Assembly: GCF_001984155.1 (NCBI RefSeq)
Contig: NZ_MTQO01000054.1
Coordinates: 806,001-870,000 of the forward strand
DNA from: Actinosynnema sp. ALI-1.44
GTDB lineage: Bacteria > Actinomycetota > Actinomycetes > Mycobacteriales > Pseudonocardiaceae
Direction of reading: 5' to 3'
Length of the DNA: 64,000 nucleotides
This document shows positions 43,993-55,410 of the stretch, in pieces. Position numbers and translations under genes: made by a program. The first letter of the stretch is position 1, and the number at the start of each line of letters is the position of its first letter. Below the pieces are notes generated by a model. The model saw nothing but the letters and a program-made list of their open reading frames with translations. It searched no databases and was not told where the DNA came from.

Positions 43993-46900
43993 ATGGTGGC
44001 ACTCGATGCCAAGCTGCAGGAACTGGTGAAGGACCTTCGCAAGCAGGTCACCGTGCTCGAAGGCGACTTGCTGGCGCGCAGCGACGAGGAGCCCGAGTTC
44101 GCGAAGCAGCTACGCGCGGAGTACGACCAGGCTTTCGAGGCGAAACGCACGGCGGCGACGTACGGGTCGTGGCAGAAGGAACGCGTCACCCAGGTAGCGG
44201 CGGCCTGGATCCTGGGCATGGTGTTTGTCCGGTACTGCGAGGACAACGGCTTGATTGCGGCGCCGTTCATCGCCGGACCGGGTGAGCGGCTAGCCGACGC
44301 TGAGGAACGGCACGAGGCGTACTTCCGTGAACGCCCGCAGGACAACGACCGCGACTGGATCGTCGAGTCGTTCAACCACCTCGCGTCGGCTCACCCGACA
44401 GCAGCCGGGCTGTTCGACCGGCAGCACAACCCGCTGTGGGAGATCACGCCCTCGTTCGAGGCTGCGGCGGCGCTGCTTCAGTTCTGGCGTCGGCGTGGTG
44501 ATGACGGCGAGATTCGCTACGACTTCACCGGTTGGGACACTCGGTTTCTGGGCGACCTTTACCAGGACCTGTCCGAGGATGCGCGCAAGAAGTACGCCCT
44601 CCTGCAGACCCCGGAATTCGTCGAGGAGTTCATTCTCGATCTCACCCTGGAGCCCGCGGTTGAGGAATTCGGGTTGAAGGGCCTGCGCACGATCGACCCG
44701 GCATGTGGTTCCGGGCACTTCTTGTTGGGCATCTTCCGCCGGGTGCTGTCAAAGTGGCGGGAGACCGAACCTGGCACCGATGACTGGGAACTGATTCAAC
44801 GGACGTTGGGATCGGTGCACGGCTGCGACAAGAACCCGTTTGCCGCGTCGATCGCCCGATTCCGGATGCTTGTTGAGGTGCTCAAGGCGGCAGAAACCAC
44901 GCGGCTGGACCGTGCGCCGGAGTTCCCCATCAACATTGCGGTCGGAGACTCACTGATCCACGGCCGAGGCGCCCCAGGAATTCAGGAAGAACTGTTCGAA
45001 ACCGAGGAGGCGCATACTTATGTCACCGAGGACGTGAACGAGTATGTGCGCTCCTGTGACTTGCTCGGTCGATCCTCGTATCACGCGGTCGTCGGAAATC
45101 CGCCTTATATCACTGTGAAGGACAATCGGGAGAACGAAAACTATCGAGCCTCCTACAAGGATGTCTGCTCGGGGACGTATGCTCTGTCGGTGCCCTTTGT
45201 GAAGCGGCTGTTCGACCTCGCTATTCCTGCTTACGGATCGGATCGCAACGCAGGTCATGTCGGGCAGATCACTGCGAACTCATTCATGAAACGTGAGTTC
45301 GGCAAGAAGCTGATCGAGAACTACTTCGCCCAGAAAGTCCACCTCACGCATATCATCGACACCTCAGGCGCCTATATTCCTGGCCATGGAACGCCGACGG
45401 TGATCCTGGTCGGCCGCAATCATATTGGCCGCTCAAACGATCCGATCCGAGCAGTTCTTGGGGTACGTGGCGAGCCAAGGCAGCCCGAAATTCCTGCCGA
45501 AGGGCTGGTGTGGTCGGCCATTACAAGCCAGGTCAAAAAACCGGGAAGCGAATCCCAGTGGGTATCGGTAGACGATGTGGTTAGGGTGCAGTTTGCTGAA
45601 CACCCTTGGTCGCTGAGTGGTGGTGGTGCGGATAAAATTCTCCGCGCTTTGAATGGGGTGGCGACACGTAAACTGGCGGATAGTGTAGAGCTCATCGGCT
45701 TCTTGGCCTTGACTCGTGAGGACGATGCATATGTGTTGCCGTTAGCTGCCGCTCGCCGATTGGGGCTGATGGACGCAGTGTGCGCGTTCGGTATTGGTGC
45801 CGATGTGAGAGACTGGGTGAGCTCTGTTGGTGATTTTACGGTATTTCCCTACACCGCTGATGGTCAAAATTCTCGGCTAACTGAACAGTCTGGTCGTCAC
45901 CTATGGCCTAACCGGGTGTTGCTCCTCCGTAGGCGAGCTTTGTCCGGTTATCATAGTGACCGAGGAATTGATTGGTTTGTGTATTCAGACTTTCATCCAA
46001 ATCGATGGGCGGCTAGTCGCCTGATTGCCTTTGCTTTTGTGGCTACACATAACAATTTTGTGTTGGATCGTGGCGGAAAGGTGTTCAACCGATCTGCTCC
46101 GGTGATCAAGTTGCCGAAGGGGGCGAGTGAGGATGAGCACATGGCGTTGCTGGGGGTGCTGAACTCGTCAACGGCCTGCTTCTGGCTAAAGCAGGTGAGC
46201 CAGGGGAAGGGCGGTAGCGGGCTCGGGCGTGGCCTGCAAGACGAAGAGTGGGAAGAGCGGTACGAATTCACCGGTACAAAGCTGCAGGAGTATCCGCTTC
46301 CGGATGCGCTCCCACTTGAGTTCGGACGTGCGCTCGACTTCATGGCCCAGCGACTCGCCGCGCAGGCTCCTACAGCCATCGCGGCTGAGGCAGCTCCGAC
46401 CAGGGACCGACTTGATGCGGCGCGGGCTGACCATGAGCGGATCCGTGGGCGGATGATCGCCACACAGGAAGAGCTCGACTGGAACGTCTACCACTCCTAC
46501 AGTCTCATTGGCGACGCGGAACGAGCCCAGCTCGTGGCGAAAGATCACGAAAGCCTGCCGGAGATCAAACTGGGTGAGCGCGCCTTCGAGATCGTGCTGG
46601 CCCGGAAAGTGGTAGCGGGTGAAGCTGAGACGGCCTGGTTCGAACGACACAGGTCGACACCGATCACCGAGATCCCCGCCCACTGGCCCGGCTGGTACCG
46701 CGACATCGTCCAGGCCCGGATAGACACGATCGAGAAGCGGCGGGACATCGCGCTCATCGAACGACCGGAGTGCAAGCGACGCTGGTCATCCGAACCATGG
46801 GAGAAGAAGGAAGCCGAAGCGCTGCGGACCTGGCTCCTTGACCGTTGCGAGCAACGGGACATCTGGTTCGGGATGCGAGACGGTTTCGAGCACCCGCGCC

Positions 46901-47610
46901 CGCTGACTATCAATCAACTGGCCGACGCGTTCCGCAACGACGAAGACATGCACTCGGTAGCACAGCTCTACGCGACCGATCACCTCGGCAAACCCGACCT
47001 CACACTGGCACAGGTGCTGGACCGAGTCGTCGCTGACCAGCACGTCCCCCACCTGGCAGTCTTGCGCTACAAGGACAGCGGACTGAGTAAGCGCGCCCAG
47101 TGGGAAGAAGTCTGGGAGCAGCAGCGGGAAGAGGACCGCACCGGACAACGCCTGGACATCCCGGTACCGCCGAAGTACTCCTCAGCAGACTTCCGCAAGA
47201 CAAGCTACTGGCAGCAGCGCGGCAAGCTCGACGTGCCGAAAGAGCGGTTCATCTCCTACCCAAACGCCAACCCGGACTCCGACCCGACTCTCCTCCTCGG
47301 CTGGGCAGGCTGGGACCACAAAGACCAGGCCCAAGCTCTGGTCGACCTTGTCAACGACCGCACCACGGACGCAGGCTGGGACACGACCAGGCTCACCCCG
47401 TTGCTCGCCGGGCTGGCCGAGATAATGCCGTGGGTCAGGCAGTGGCACGGTGAAGAAGACGAGGAATGGGGCGGCGTCCCAGCCGACGAGTACCAGGCGT
47501 TCCTGGACGAGCAGCGCACCAAGCACCAGCTCACCGAGGACGACCTCAAGGCATGGCGGCCGGAACCCGCCCGGCGTGGCCGGAGCAGCGGCAAAAAGGA
47601 CGAGCAGTGA
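43993..47610 (+). CDS. pglX: BREX type 2 adenine-specific DNA methyltransferase PglX
   Basis: 1205 residues from ATG 43993, 26 bp after pglW. The gamma-class N6-adenine methyltransferase motifs are intact: [12 protein letters not shown] (AdoMet binding, ~235) and [11 protein letters not shown] (catalytic NPPY, ~370). The N-terminal ~180 residues are the BREX PglX helical region ([21 protein letters not shown]). The central part (codons for about residues 340-715) is clearly A+T-richer than the rest, about 48% G+C by hand count over 45841-46080. PglX modifies host DNA for self-recognition and is required for resistance; in Streptomyces it shows phase variation at a G tract, but no G run longer than five was noticed here. 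It overlaps pglY (GTGA). Confidence 0.95.
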   Translation: MVALDAKLQELVKDLRKQVTVLEGDLLARSDEEPEFAKQLRAEYDQAFEAKRTAATYGSWQKERVTQVAAAWILGMVFVRYCEDNGLIAAPFIAGPGERLADAEERHEAYFRERPQDNDRDWIVESFNHLASAHPTAAGLFDRQHNPLWEITPSFEAAAALLQFWRRRGDDGEIRYDFTGWDTRFLGDLYQDLSEDARKKYALLQTPEFVEEFILDLTLEPAVEEFGLKGLRTIDPACGSGHFLLGIFRRVLSKWRETEPGTDDWELIQRTLGSVHGCDKNPFAASIARFRMLVEVLKAAETTRLDRAPEFPINIAVGDSLIHGRGAPGIQEELFETEEAHTYVTEDVNEYVRSCDLLGRSSYHAVVGNPPYITVKDNRENENYRASYKDVCSGTYALSVPFVKRLFDLAIPAYGSDRNAGHVGQITANSFMKREFGKKLIENYFAQKVHLTHIIDTSGAYIPGHGTPTVILVGRNHIGRSNDPIRAVLGVRGEPRQPEIPAEGLVWSAITSQVKKPGSESQWVSVDDVVRVQFAEHPWSLSGGGADKILRALNGVATRKLADSVELIGFLALTREDDAYVLPLAAARRLGLMDAVCAFGIGADVRDWVSSVGDFTVFPYTADGQNSRLTEQSGRHLWPNRVLLLRRRALSGYHSDRGIDWFVYSDFHPNRWAASRLIAFAFVATHNNFVLDRGGKVFNRSAPVIKLPKGASEDEHMALLGVLNSSTACFWLKQVSQGKGGSGLGRGLQDEEWEERYEFTGTKLQEYPLPDALPLEFGRALDFMAQRLAAQAPTAIAAEAAPTRDRLDAARADHERIRGRMIATQEELDWNVYHSYSLIGDAERAQLVAKDHESLPEIKLGERAFEIVLARKVVAGEAETAWFERHRSTPITEIPAHWPGWYRDIVQARIDTIEKRRDIALIERPECKRRWSSEPWEKKEAEALRTWLLDRCEQRDIWFGMRDGFEHPRPLTINQLADAFRNDEDMHSVAQLYATDHLGKPDLTLAQVLDRVVADQHVPHLAVLRYKDSGLSKRAQWEEVWEQQREEDRTGQRLDIPVPPKYSSADFRKTSYWQQRGKLDVPKERFISYPNANPDSDPTLLLGWAGWDHKDQAQALVDLVNDRTTDAGWDTTRLTPLLAGLAEIMPWVRQWHGEEDEEWGGVPADEYQAFLDEQRTKHQLTEDDLKAWRPEPARRGRSSGKKDEQ

Positions 47611-50600
47611 GCGACAAGTACCTCCGCGAGGTCCTCGACCTCCCGAAATCGGTGCACGCCGGTGACTTCAAAGTCGAGCTGACCGGTGGCTTCACCGACG
47701 TCGAAGCTCGCCTGTCCGAGTACGTAGTCACCGACCAGCTGCGCGGTGCCTTCCACGACGCGCTGGATGTCGTTCGGGCGGCAACGCGCGACGGAGCGTC
47801 GCATGCCGCGTACCTGCACGGTTCGTTCGGTTCCGGTAAGAGCCACTTCCTCACTGTTCTGCACGCCGTCCTGAACGGGCACCCGGCGGCGCGTGCCAAG
47901 CCAGGGCTGCAGCCTGTGATCGCGGAGCACGACGAGTGGCTGCGCGGCAAGAAGTTCCTGATGGTGCCCTACCACCTGGTCGGCGCCAGCGACATCGACT
48001 CCGCGATCCTCGGCGGATACGTCGCGCGGGTCCGCAAGGAACACCCCGACCATCCGACTCCTCCGGTCTACAAGGCCGACGCGATGCTCGCAGACGCACG
48101 CAGACAGCGTGAATTCCTCAACGATGACAAGCAGTTCGCCGACTGGATCGGCACCAGCGCTCCGTCCACCGCGGGTGCCGGTGACGTCGACGACCTTGAC
48201 GTGATCGAAGGGGCGCAGATCTCCGCATGGACGAGCGCCGAGCTGGACCGCGCGTTCACAGCCCCTGCCGGTGATCCGGTGCGCGACGCGTTGATCTCCG
48301 CGCTGCTATCCGGCCCGATGTCGTCATACATCCGCGGTGCGACCGGTGACGCGGCGGCGTTCATCCCGCTCGAAAACGGTCTGACGGTGATCAGCCGACA
48401 CGCACGCGACCTCGGCTACGACGGGCTGATCCTGTTCCTCGACGAGCTGATCCTCTGGCTCCAGGGCAACATGACCAACCAGCAATTCGTCAACACCCAG
48501 GTCAGCAAGCTGGTCAAGCTGATCGAATCCGGTGACGCCGACCGGGTACTGCCCATCGTCTCGTTCATCTCCCGGCAGCGTGACCTGACCAAGCTGGTCG
48601 GTGAGGACGTCACCGGCTCGGAGGTGAAGAACCTCGAAGCGCAGTTGCACTACCTGGCCGAGCGATTCGACACGGTCTCGCTGGAAGATCGCAACTTGCC
48701 AGCCATCATCAAGGAACGCGTGCTCAAGCCCTTGCCCGGCGGGCGCGAGATCCTGGATCAGGCTTTTGCCGGTATCGAGTCGACAAAGGCCGCGGACCGG
48801 GACGTCCTGCTCGACGCGGGTGGTGCCACCGGGGCGGACTGGCAGGACTTCCGCGCGGTGTATCCGCTTTCGCCCGCGCTGTTGAACGTGCTGGTGGCGC
48901 TGTCCGGTGCACTGCAGCGAGAACGCACTGGCCTGAAGCTTCTGCAGGAGATGCTGTACCGGCGGCGCGCAGACATGAAGGTCGGTGAGCTGATCCCGCT
49001 CGGCGACCTATGGGACGTGCTCGCGGACGGCACAGGGGAGGCGTTCACCGACAAGCTTCGCAAGAGCGCCGAAGACGGACATCGGTTCTACGTCAAGGCA
49101 CGTGCGTACCTGCAGCAGCGTTACGGCGAAGGCAGCACCCAGTTCGTTGCCATGGACAGGTTCGTCAAGACGCTGCTACTCGCCGCGCTCGCTCCAAATG
49201 TCCCCGCGCTGGCACGGCTCACTGGCGGACGACTCGCCGCGTTGAACCATGGGTCGATCCGGTCGCGTACGGTCTCGCCCGGGTCGATGGTGGTCAGCAG
49301 GCTCCGCGACATGCAGGCCGAGTTCGGTGAACTTCGCTCAGAAGGCGACGAGGACCCGGTTTTCCGGCTTCAGCTGTCCGACTTGGACATCGAGCCTCTG
49401 CTGGACGATGTGGGGGAACAGGACACGCTCGGAGCGCGCCGGATCTGGACGAAGAAACAGCTCTGGAGCCAGCTCGGCGTGCGTGTCACCGAGGACTTCG
49501 TCTGCGAGCGCGAAATCGTGTGGAAGGGGACACGGCGTACTGCCGAGTTCGTCTTCGCCAATGTCCGTGACAGCCGGGATCTGCCGGACATGCAGTTCGC
49601 CCCGACTGTGCCTGGGCGGGTGCGGGTCATCCTGGACTATCCGTTCGACGAGGCCGACCAGACTCCGCTCAGCGATGCCGCGCGGGTGAGCAAACTGCGC
49701 AGGGAAGGCGTCAGCGCGCCGACTCTGGTGTGGATTCCGCATTTCTTCTCGCCGCAGAAGTCAGCACAGCTCGGCAGACTGCTCAAGATCCAGTATCTGC
49801 TCGAACGCGACCGGCTGGCCGACTTCGCGGGCACGATGTCCGAGGAGAACCGGGTCAAGATCAAGCATCAGCTCCAGGCGCAGCGGGACAACCTGGAGTC
49901 GCAGCTGTCCGCCGCGCTGCGCCAGCTCTATGGCATCGCGGCGGCCGAAGAGTCCACTGTGGGCAAGGAGGTCGGCGAAGACGGGCACGTTCTGTCTCTG
50001 CAGCCCGGGCACAAACCGAGGCTGGCCGGAGGCGCCGGTTTCGAGTACAACGCGCTGGCGCTGACCGACGGACTGTTCGATGTTCTGTATCCCAAGCACC
50101 CGAACTTCGATCCGAGCGGAAACCGCAAGGCCATCACGGTCGGCGATCTGCGTACTGTGCTGAGCTGGATCACCCGGGCAATGGAGGACGGGCAGCGCCG
50201 AGTCGTCGTCGACAAGACCCTGCTCCCGCTCGTCAAGCGAATCGTGCATCCGCTCGAACTGGGCGAGGTGTCCGACGGTCCACTCAACGTGTCCACCGAG
50301 TGGCGTCGGCGCATCGAGCAGGCGGCCACTCAGCGCGGAGTGACCGGCGACTACCGCGTCGAGGACATTCGCGTCTGGGTCGAAGAGCTTGGTTACACCG
50401 GGCTGGACAAGGCAGTTTCGAACCTGATCATCGCGACCTACGCGTTGCTCGCCGACCGAGCCTGGATACTGCACGGTTCGCCGCTGCGGGAGGCTCCTGA
50501 TCTGGACAAGATCGGCTCTGGCCATGCGCTGCGCGCGCAGGAACTGCCCACCGCGGACGAGTTCGCGACGGCACGCATGCGTGCCTCAGTCCTTTTCGGA

Positions 50601-51416
50601 CTGCACATTCCGGAGACGTTGTTCACCAGGAACGTAAACCGGTTGGCGGACGAGATACGTGAGAAGGCCGCGGAGTTGGAGGGCGCATGCACCGGTGTCC
50701 GGCGTGCGATGGATCGACACGGCGCGGCACTGGGCATCGCCGAGCAAACGGAGGTGCCACGCGTCACCTCGGGGCGCGATGCGGCCGACCTGCTCGCCAG
50801 GCTGACCGCAGCGCGTGACTCCACTGGGCTGGTGCAGGAGCTTGTCGCGGCCGACTACGACACGACCGACGAGGTGCTGGCCGCCACGATCAGTTCCGCT
50901 CCGGCCGTTCTCGACGCACTGGAACGGGTCGAATGGACGCTGCTCGATTCCGTACGGGCGTTCACCGGCCGCGGCGATATGGTCGGTAACCGAGCCGAAA
51001 GCCTGGTCGACGACCTGGCCGCCACAGCGGCGGCAGACCAGTTCACCCGCGATCTCGTTCCGGTGCTGGACGGTCTCGGCCGCCGGGCGGTGGCGCTGGT
51101 CAACGAAGCTGCTCGGCTGGCTGCCGTGGCTACACCGACCACACGGGAACCGGAGTCCACGACTGAGCGGGGGCCCCTGCCGAGCGCGACGGGGCAGGGC
51201 TCCACGGTGGTGGCGACCACCGCAGGGCATGGCGGCCCTGCAGGCAACGGCAGGGCAAGGATCAGCGCAAGTGCGGTTGACCAGGCGTTGGCTCGACTCA
51301 TTGCCGACATGGACGGCGAGATCCGTGCCTATGCCCAGCAACACCCTGGCACTGAATTCGAGGTGACCTGGTCAGTGGTGAGCGACGACGGTGCCGGAGA
51401 GGATACCGCCGGATGA
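47607..51416 (+). CDS. pglY: BREX type 2 ATPase PglY
   Basis: 1269 residues from GTG 47607, inside the pglX stop. The N-terminus [28 protein letters not shown] is typical. Walker [12 protein letters not shown] lies at about 73-83 and a Walker B-like [12 protein letters not shown] at about 274-285. The C-terminal half is largely helical with a Gly/Ser/Thr-rich linker near 1190-1220. Corresponds to the BrxC/PglY family of large P-loop ATPases, an essential BREX component. Its stop overlaps pglZ (ATGA). Confidence 0.94.
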   Translation: MSDKYLREVLDLPKSVHAGDFKVELTGGFTDVEARLSEYVVTDQLRGAFHDALDVVRAATRDGASHAAYLHGSFGSGKSHFLTVLHAVLNGHPAARAKPGLQPVIAEHDEWLRGKKFLMVPYHLVGASDIDSAILGGYVARVRKEHPDHPTPPVYKADAMLADARRQREFLNDDKQFADWIGTSAPSTAGAGDVDDLDVIEGAQISAWTSAELDRAFTAPAGDPVRDALISALLSGPMSSYIRGATGDAAAFIPLENGLTVISRHARDLGYDGLILFLDELILWLQGNMTNQQFVNTQVSKLVKLIESGDADRVLPIVSFISRQRDLTKLVGEDVTGSEVKNLEAQLHYLAERFDTVSLEDRNLPAIIKERVLKPLPGGREILDQAFAGIESTKAADRDVLLDAGGATGADWQDFRAVYPLSPALLNVLVALSGALQRERTGLKLLQEMLYRRRADMKVGELIPLGDLWDVLADGTGEAFTDKLRKSAEDGHRFYVKARAYLQQRYGEGSTQFVAMDRFVKTLLLAALAPNVPALARLTGGRLAALNHGSIRSRTVSPGSMVVSRLRDMQAEFGELRSEGDEDPVFRLQLSDLDIEPLLDDVGEQDTLGARRIWTKKQLWSQLGVRVTEDFVCEREIVWKGTRRTAEFVFANVRDSRDLPDMQFAPTVPGRVRVILDYPFDEADQTPLSDAARVSKLRREGVSAPTLVWIPHFFSPQKSAQLGRLLKIQYLLERDRLADFAGTMSEENRVKIKHQLQAQRDNLESQLSAALRQLYGIAAAEESTVGKEVGEDGHVLSLQPGHKPRLAGGAGFEYNALALTDGLFDVLYPKHPNFDPSGNRKAITVGDLRTVLSWITRAMEDGQRRVVVDKTLLPLVKRIVHPLELGEVSDGPLNVSTEWRRRIEQAATQRGVTGDYRVEDIRVWVEELGYTGLDKAVSNLIIATYALLADRAWILHGSPLREAPDLDKIGSGHALRAQELPTADEFATARMRASVLFGLHIPETLFTRNVNRLADEIREKAAELEGACTGVRRAMDRHGAALGIAEQTEVPRVTSGRDAADLLARLTAARDSTGLVQELVAADYDTTDEVLAATISSAPAVLDALERVEWTLLDSVRAFTGRGDMVGNRAESLVDDLAATAAADQFTRDLVPVLDGLGRRAVALVNEAARLAAVATPTTREPESTTERGPLPSATGQGSTVVATTAGHGGPAGNGRARISASAVDQALARLIADMDGEIRAYAQQHPGTEFEVTWSVVSDDGAGEDTAG

Positions 51417-54094
51417 ACGTGCCGCCGGTGGATCGCCGGATCGTCGAAGCCATGGTGGAGGACTGGCTGCCGCACGCTGGTGAACGCAGGCTCTTGCTGG
51501 TGTACGGCCGTTATGTCGACACCGTGACGGAATTTCCAGTCCTTGCCGGGGCACGGCGTCGCCGCGTTCACGTCGCGGACCAGCATTCGGTGCTCGGTCT
51601 GGTCGAGGCCTGGCAGGAGCACGAACGGCGACACGTTGACGACGAGGATCTGCTGGTCGTCACGACGACCGTGCCCGACGACCAACTCGGCTGGGATTTG
51701 CGTGCCTATGCGATCGGGCGCTCCACTCGCACGGTCGACAGGGCGAAGATCGTGGCTCAGCGATTCGGCGCGAAGGATGTTGACGCCCGCATTCGGCGGG
51801 ACACATGGCTGGTGGATGCACTCCTGGACGCCGAGCCATCCGACGGTTGGCCGCGAAACGGCTCGATCCTGACACGAGACAGCGCAGTTCGCGCGCTCAT
51901 CGGCGCCCGGCTCGGTGGTCGCGTCCCCGCTGAGGGCGCCCTGGACGCGGGCGCATTGCTTGAATGGTCCCGCGACCCCGACGGACCGAGCCGGTTCAAG
52001 TCTCTGGCGGATGCCGAGCGGGACGGTCTGGTGCAGTGGCTGGTCGACACGGTCGGTGAGGTAGCCGCTGTGGTCATGCGCCTGGTCGCCGACGGACGCG
52101 CGAGCGATGCGGTGCCGCTTGGGATCGTCGGCTCGGCCGTGACAGCTCCAGGTGCTTCCGTGGACACCGCGTTCGCCTTCGGTAGTTTGCTCGGTGGCAC
52201 CCGTGGCGAGGAGCTTCGAACCTTCACCGATGCCGTGTCCGGGGCGTTGGAACGGTGGGTGAGCGAAGCGGCGAACCGGAACGACGAAGCCGCTCGCCAT
52301 CGTGTTTTCGAGGTTCTGCGTCGCGCCGATCGGATTGCCGCCGAGGCCCACCTCACCGATGCACTCGTCGACAACCGGTTCCTGCCCTCAACTTTCATGA
52401 GTCGGCTGAGAACGCTTGCTGCCGCTCTGCCCGGCTCTTCTCGGCACGGAGACGACGATCTTGAGTCCGCCCTTTCCGCTGTTCGGGATCACGTACTCGC
52501 CAGATTGGAGAACCAGCGAGTATCCGCGGCTGAAATGGCAGTCCGGCTGGCTCGATGGTGGCGCATGCCGACGCCCGCGATCGATTCGGTTTCCGCGGGC
52601 GTGGAATGGCAGATGACGATCTGGGCCTGGGTCGACAGAGCGCTGACGACTCTGTCGGTTGGCGATCCCGAGAGCGACCCCGCCATCGGGCAGGCGTATC
52701 GCGGCTTGCACGACGCGGTGCGCGCTCGCCGAGACGAACTGGATGAGCAGTTCGCACATCGCTTGGCGAGTTGGGCCAAGCACGCGACTGCCACGAACAG
52801 CGGTGAGTGTCTACTGGTCGAACAGGTGCTGACCGAGATCGCGGTTCCGGTCGCGGGAAAGGCAGCGCCTCTGGTCGTCGTCCTGGACGGGATGAGCGCC
52901 GCGGTTGCCGTGGAGCTGGGTGAGCAGTTGACTGGTCGAGTGTGGACTGAGGTGACGCCGGTGGCTGGTCGGCGAGTTGCCGCCGTCGCAGCACTGCCTT
53001 CGGTGACCAGGGTCAGTCGTGCCAGCCTGCTCACCGGTGAGGCTCAGGCTGCGGATCAAGCCAGGGAAAAGGAAGGGTTCGCCGGCCTTTGGCGCAAACG
53101 ACGCCGTCCGGGTGCCGTGCTTTTCCACAAGGGCGACCTCACTGGCAATGCCGGTCACCGGTTGGCTGACCAGGTGGTGGCCGCGCTGTCCGAGAGCGAG
53201 ATCGTGGTCGGTGTCGTCCTCAACACGATCGACGACGCACTGGACCATGGACAGGAAGGGGACCGCGCGGGTTGGTCCCTCAACGCCGTCACCTTCTTGC
53301 CGGAGTTGCTTGACGCTGCCCGGGCATACGGGCGACCGGTGGTCCTCGTGTCCGATCATGGACATGTGTTGGACCGACCCGGCAACAGCTCGACCTCCGC
53401 GACCGGAATCGAGTCCGCTCGATGGCGAACCGGGGTTCCGGGCGCGGGTGAGATCGCAGTCACCGGTCCTCGCGCGGTATACGGCAATGGTGAACTCGTG
53501 ATGCCATGGCGTGAGGACATCCGGTATACGGCACGCAAAGCGGGCTATCACGGTGGTGCGTCACTTGCCGAGATGACCGTTCCTGTCATGGTGATTCTCC
53601 CTTCACTGGAACAACTTCCGATAGGCTGGCACGTTCTGCCCAAGGAAAATGCCGAGCCGGAATGGTGGAGTCCTCGTCCGGTACCTGTGCTGGCCGTGCC
53701 GAAGCCCGTGAAGGATCGCAAGCCCAAACCGGAAGTCGACGCTGTTCCGCTGTTCACTGTGGAGTCGCCGGGCACCTCAGCCGACTCTCTCGGAACGCAA
53801 GTGGTCGCAACAGACGTATACGGTGCGCAACGCGGCTTCGTTCGGAATCCTCCGGAACGGCCGATCGTCGCCGCGATCATCGATGCTCTGCTGGAAGCTG
53901 ATGGTGTGCTCACGCTCGCCGCAGTCGCCGCAGTGGCAGGCCGCGGCGCCCGTCGTCCCGAGTATTTCGCGGCGACGTTGCAACGGTTGCTCAACGTCGA
54001 TGGGTACCCCGTATTGTCCTTGCTGGACGGCGGCAGCCGGGTCAAGCTGGATCGGGAAGTCCTGTTGGTGCAGTTTGGAGTGCGGGCGAAATGA
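51413..54094 (+). CDS. pglZ: BREX type 2 alkaline-phosphatase-fold protein PglZ
   Basis: 893 residues from ATG 51413. The PglZ domain is in the second half: [19 protein letters not shown] (first metal aspartate, ~490), [18 protein letters not shown] (~597), and [15 protein letters not shown] (DHGH metal ligands, ~646), followed by [14 protein letters not shown]. The N-terminal ~450 residues are helical and BREX-specific. PglZ is the signature gene of BREX; in Streptomyces it is reported to counter PglX toxicity. Coupled on both sides by 4-bp overlaps. Confidence 0.95.
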   Translation: MNVPPVDRRIVEAMVEDWLPHAGERRLLLVYGRYVDTVTEFPVLAGARRRRVHVADQHSVLGLVEAWQEHERRHVDDEDLLVVTTTVPDDQLGWDLRAYAIGRSTRTVDRAKIVAQRFGAKDVDARIRRDTWLVDALLDAEPSDGWPRNGSILTRDSAVRALIGARLGGRVPAEGALDAGALLEWSRDPDGPSRFKSLADAERDGLVQWLVDTVGEVAAVVMRLVADGRASDAVPLGIVGSAVTAPGASVDTAFAFGSLLGGTRGEELRTFTDAVSGALERWVSEAANRNDEAARHRVFEVLRRADRIAAEAHLTDALVDNRFLPSTFMSRLRTLAAALPGSSRHGDDDLESALSAVRDHVLARLENQRVSAAEMAVRLARWWRMPTPAIDSVSAGVEWQMTIWAWVDRALTTLSVGDPESDPAIGQAYRGLHDAVRARRDELDEQFAHRLASWAKHATATNSGECLLVEQVLTEIAVPVAGKAAPLVVVLDGMSAAVAVELGEQLTGRVWTEVTPVAGRRVAAVAALPSVTRVSRASLLTGEAQAADQAREKEGFAGLWRKRRRPGAVLFHKGDLTGNAGHRLADQVVAALSESEIVVGVVLNTIDDALDHGQEGDRAGWSLNAVTFLPELLDAARAYGRPVVLVSDHGHVLDRPGNSSTSATGIESARWRTGVPGAGEIAVTGPRAVYGNGELVMPWREDIRYTARKAGYHGGASLAEMTVPVMVILPSLEQLPIGWHVLPKENAEPEWWSPRPVPVLAVPKPVKDRKPKPEVDAVPLFTVESPGTSADSLGTQVVATDVYGAQRGFVRNPPERPIVAAIIDALLEADGVLTLAAVAAVAGRGARRPEYFAATLQRLLNVDGYPVLSLLDGGSRVKLDREVLLVQFGVRAK

Positions 54095-55410
54095 CCGTGG
54101 TCAGCGAGGTTCGACGCCGTGAGGTGATCGACGCCCTACGGCGCGGAACCGTACCTCAGAACGGCCTGGACCTGCTTGCCGTCGGGCTCGAACGATTCGA
54201 TACGGCGATGGGCGACGACCTGGCGACTGTTGCCCGCGGTGGAGCGGCGTTCCACGCGGTGCGTGGCGAGTACGGAGCGGGCAAGACGTTTTTCGCCCGC
54301 TGGCTCGCGGAACACGCGAAACGGCGTGGTCTGGCGACTTCGGAAATCCAGATTTCAGAGACGGAAACTCCACTACACCGGTTGGAAACCGTGTACCGGC
54401 GGCTCACCGAACGGCTGGCCACGGCGACTCATCGCCCGAGCGCGCTGCGGGCCGTCGTCGACTCGTGGTTGTACACCCTGGAGGAGCAGGTCCTCGAAGC
54501 AGGGGAGGTCGAGGCTGACGACCAAGCCGGTCTGGCGGTCGCGGTGGACGCTCTGCTTGAGCAGCGACTGGCGGAAGTGGCTCGTACCACACCTGCTTTC
54601 GCCGCAGCTCTGCGCGGCTACCGGCAGGCGGTCGACGCGGGTGACAGCGCGACCGCCGAGGCGATCATCGCCTGGCTCGGTGGACAGAAATCGGTAGCGG
54701 CTTCCGCTCGACGTGCCGCAGGGGTTCGCGGGGACCTCGATCATTTCGCAGCGTTGGGCTTCCTCGAGGGATTGCTCGCCGTACTGAGAGACTGTGGTCA
54801 TCCGGGACTTCTGCTCGTACTGGACGAGACGGAAACACTCCAGCGTGTCCGCGGCGATGTTCGGGAGAAGGGACTCAACGCGCTGCGCCAACTGCTCGAC
54901 GAGATCGACGCAGGCAGGTTTCCCGGACTCTTCCTCATCCTGACAGGCACTCCCGCGTTTTTCGACGGCCAGCAAGGCGTTCAGCGACTGCCTCCCCTTG
55001 CGCAGCGACTGGCGACCGACTTCACCACCGACGCACGGTTCGACTCGCCACGAGCGGTCCAACTGCGGCTACCCGGATTCGATGTCGACCGGCTCAGCGA
55101 GCTGGGGCGGAAAGTTCGCGATCTGTACGTCGGCGCAGCGCGTCATCCGGACCGGGTCACTGCTCTGGTCGACGATTCGTACATCGACGTGCTTGCGCGA
55201 GCACTGACCGGGGAGCTCGGCGGCAGGGTCGGTGTGGCCCCGCGCATCTTCCTCCGCAAGCTGGTCGCCGACGTCCTCGACCGGGTGGACGACTTCCCTG
55301 ACTTCAATCCGCGTGAGGACTATGCTCTGACCGTGACCGCGAGCGAATTGACTGCGGGAGAGCGCGCCGTGGCCACCAGCGCGGGTGAAGTCGACCTGGA
55401 TCTGCCGTGA
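54091..55410 (+). CDS. brxD: BREX type 2 ATP-binding protein BrxD
   Basis: 439 residues from ATG 54091. Walker A GEYGAGKTFFARWLAEHA (about 58-75), Walker B LLLVLDETETLQRV (about 238-251) and GLFLILTGTPAFFDG (sensor-like, ~285) define a DUF2791-type P-loop ATPase. REVIDALRRGTVPQNGLDLLAVGLERFD is the family N-terminus. BrxD accompanies BrxHI in type 2 systems. 4-bp overlaps at both ends. Confidence 0.93.
   Translation: MTVVSEVRRREVIDALRRGTVPQNGLDLLAVGLERFDTAMGDDLATVARGGAAFHAVRGEYGAGKTFFARWLAEHAKRRGLATSEIQISETETPLHRLETVYRRLTERLATATHRPSALRAVVDSWLYTLEEQVLEAGEVEADDQAGLAVAVDALLEQRLAEVARTTPAFAAALRGYRQAVDAGDSATAEAIIAWLGGQKSVAASARRAAGVRGDLDHFAALGFLEGLLAVLRDCGHPGLLLVLDETETLQRVRGDVREKGLNALRQLLDEIDAGRFPGLFLILTGTPAFFDGQQGVQRLPPLAQRLATDFTTDARFDSPRAVQLRLPGFDVDRLSELGRKVRDLYVGAARHPDRVTALVDDSYIDVLARALTGELGGRVGVAPRIFLRKLVADVLDRVDDFPDFNPREDYALTVTASELTAGERAVATSAGEVDLDLP

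Noticed and set aside
43993-47610. Homopolymeric G tract for pglX phase variation as in Streptomyces coelicolor
   Set aside because: No run of G longer than five was noticed in the gene, so slip-strand switching is not supported here.
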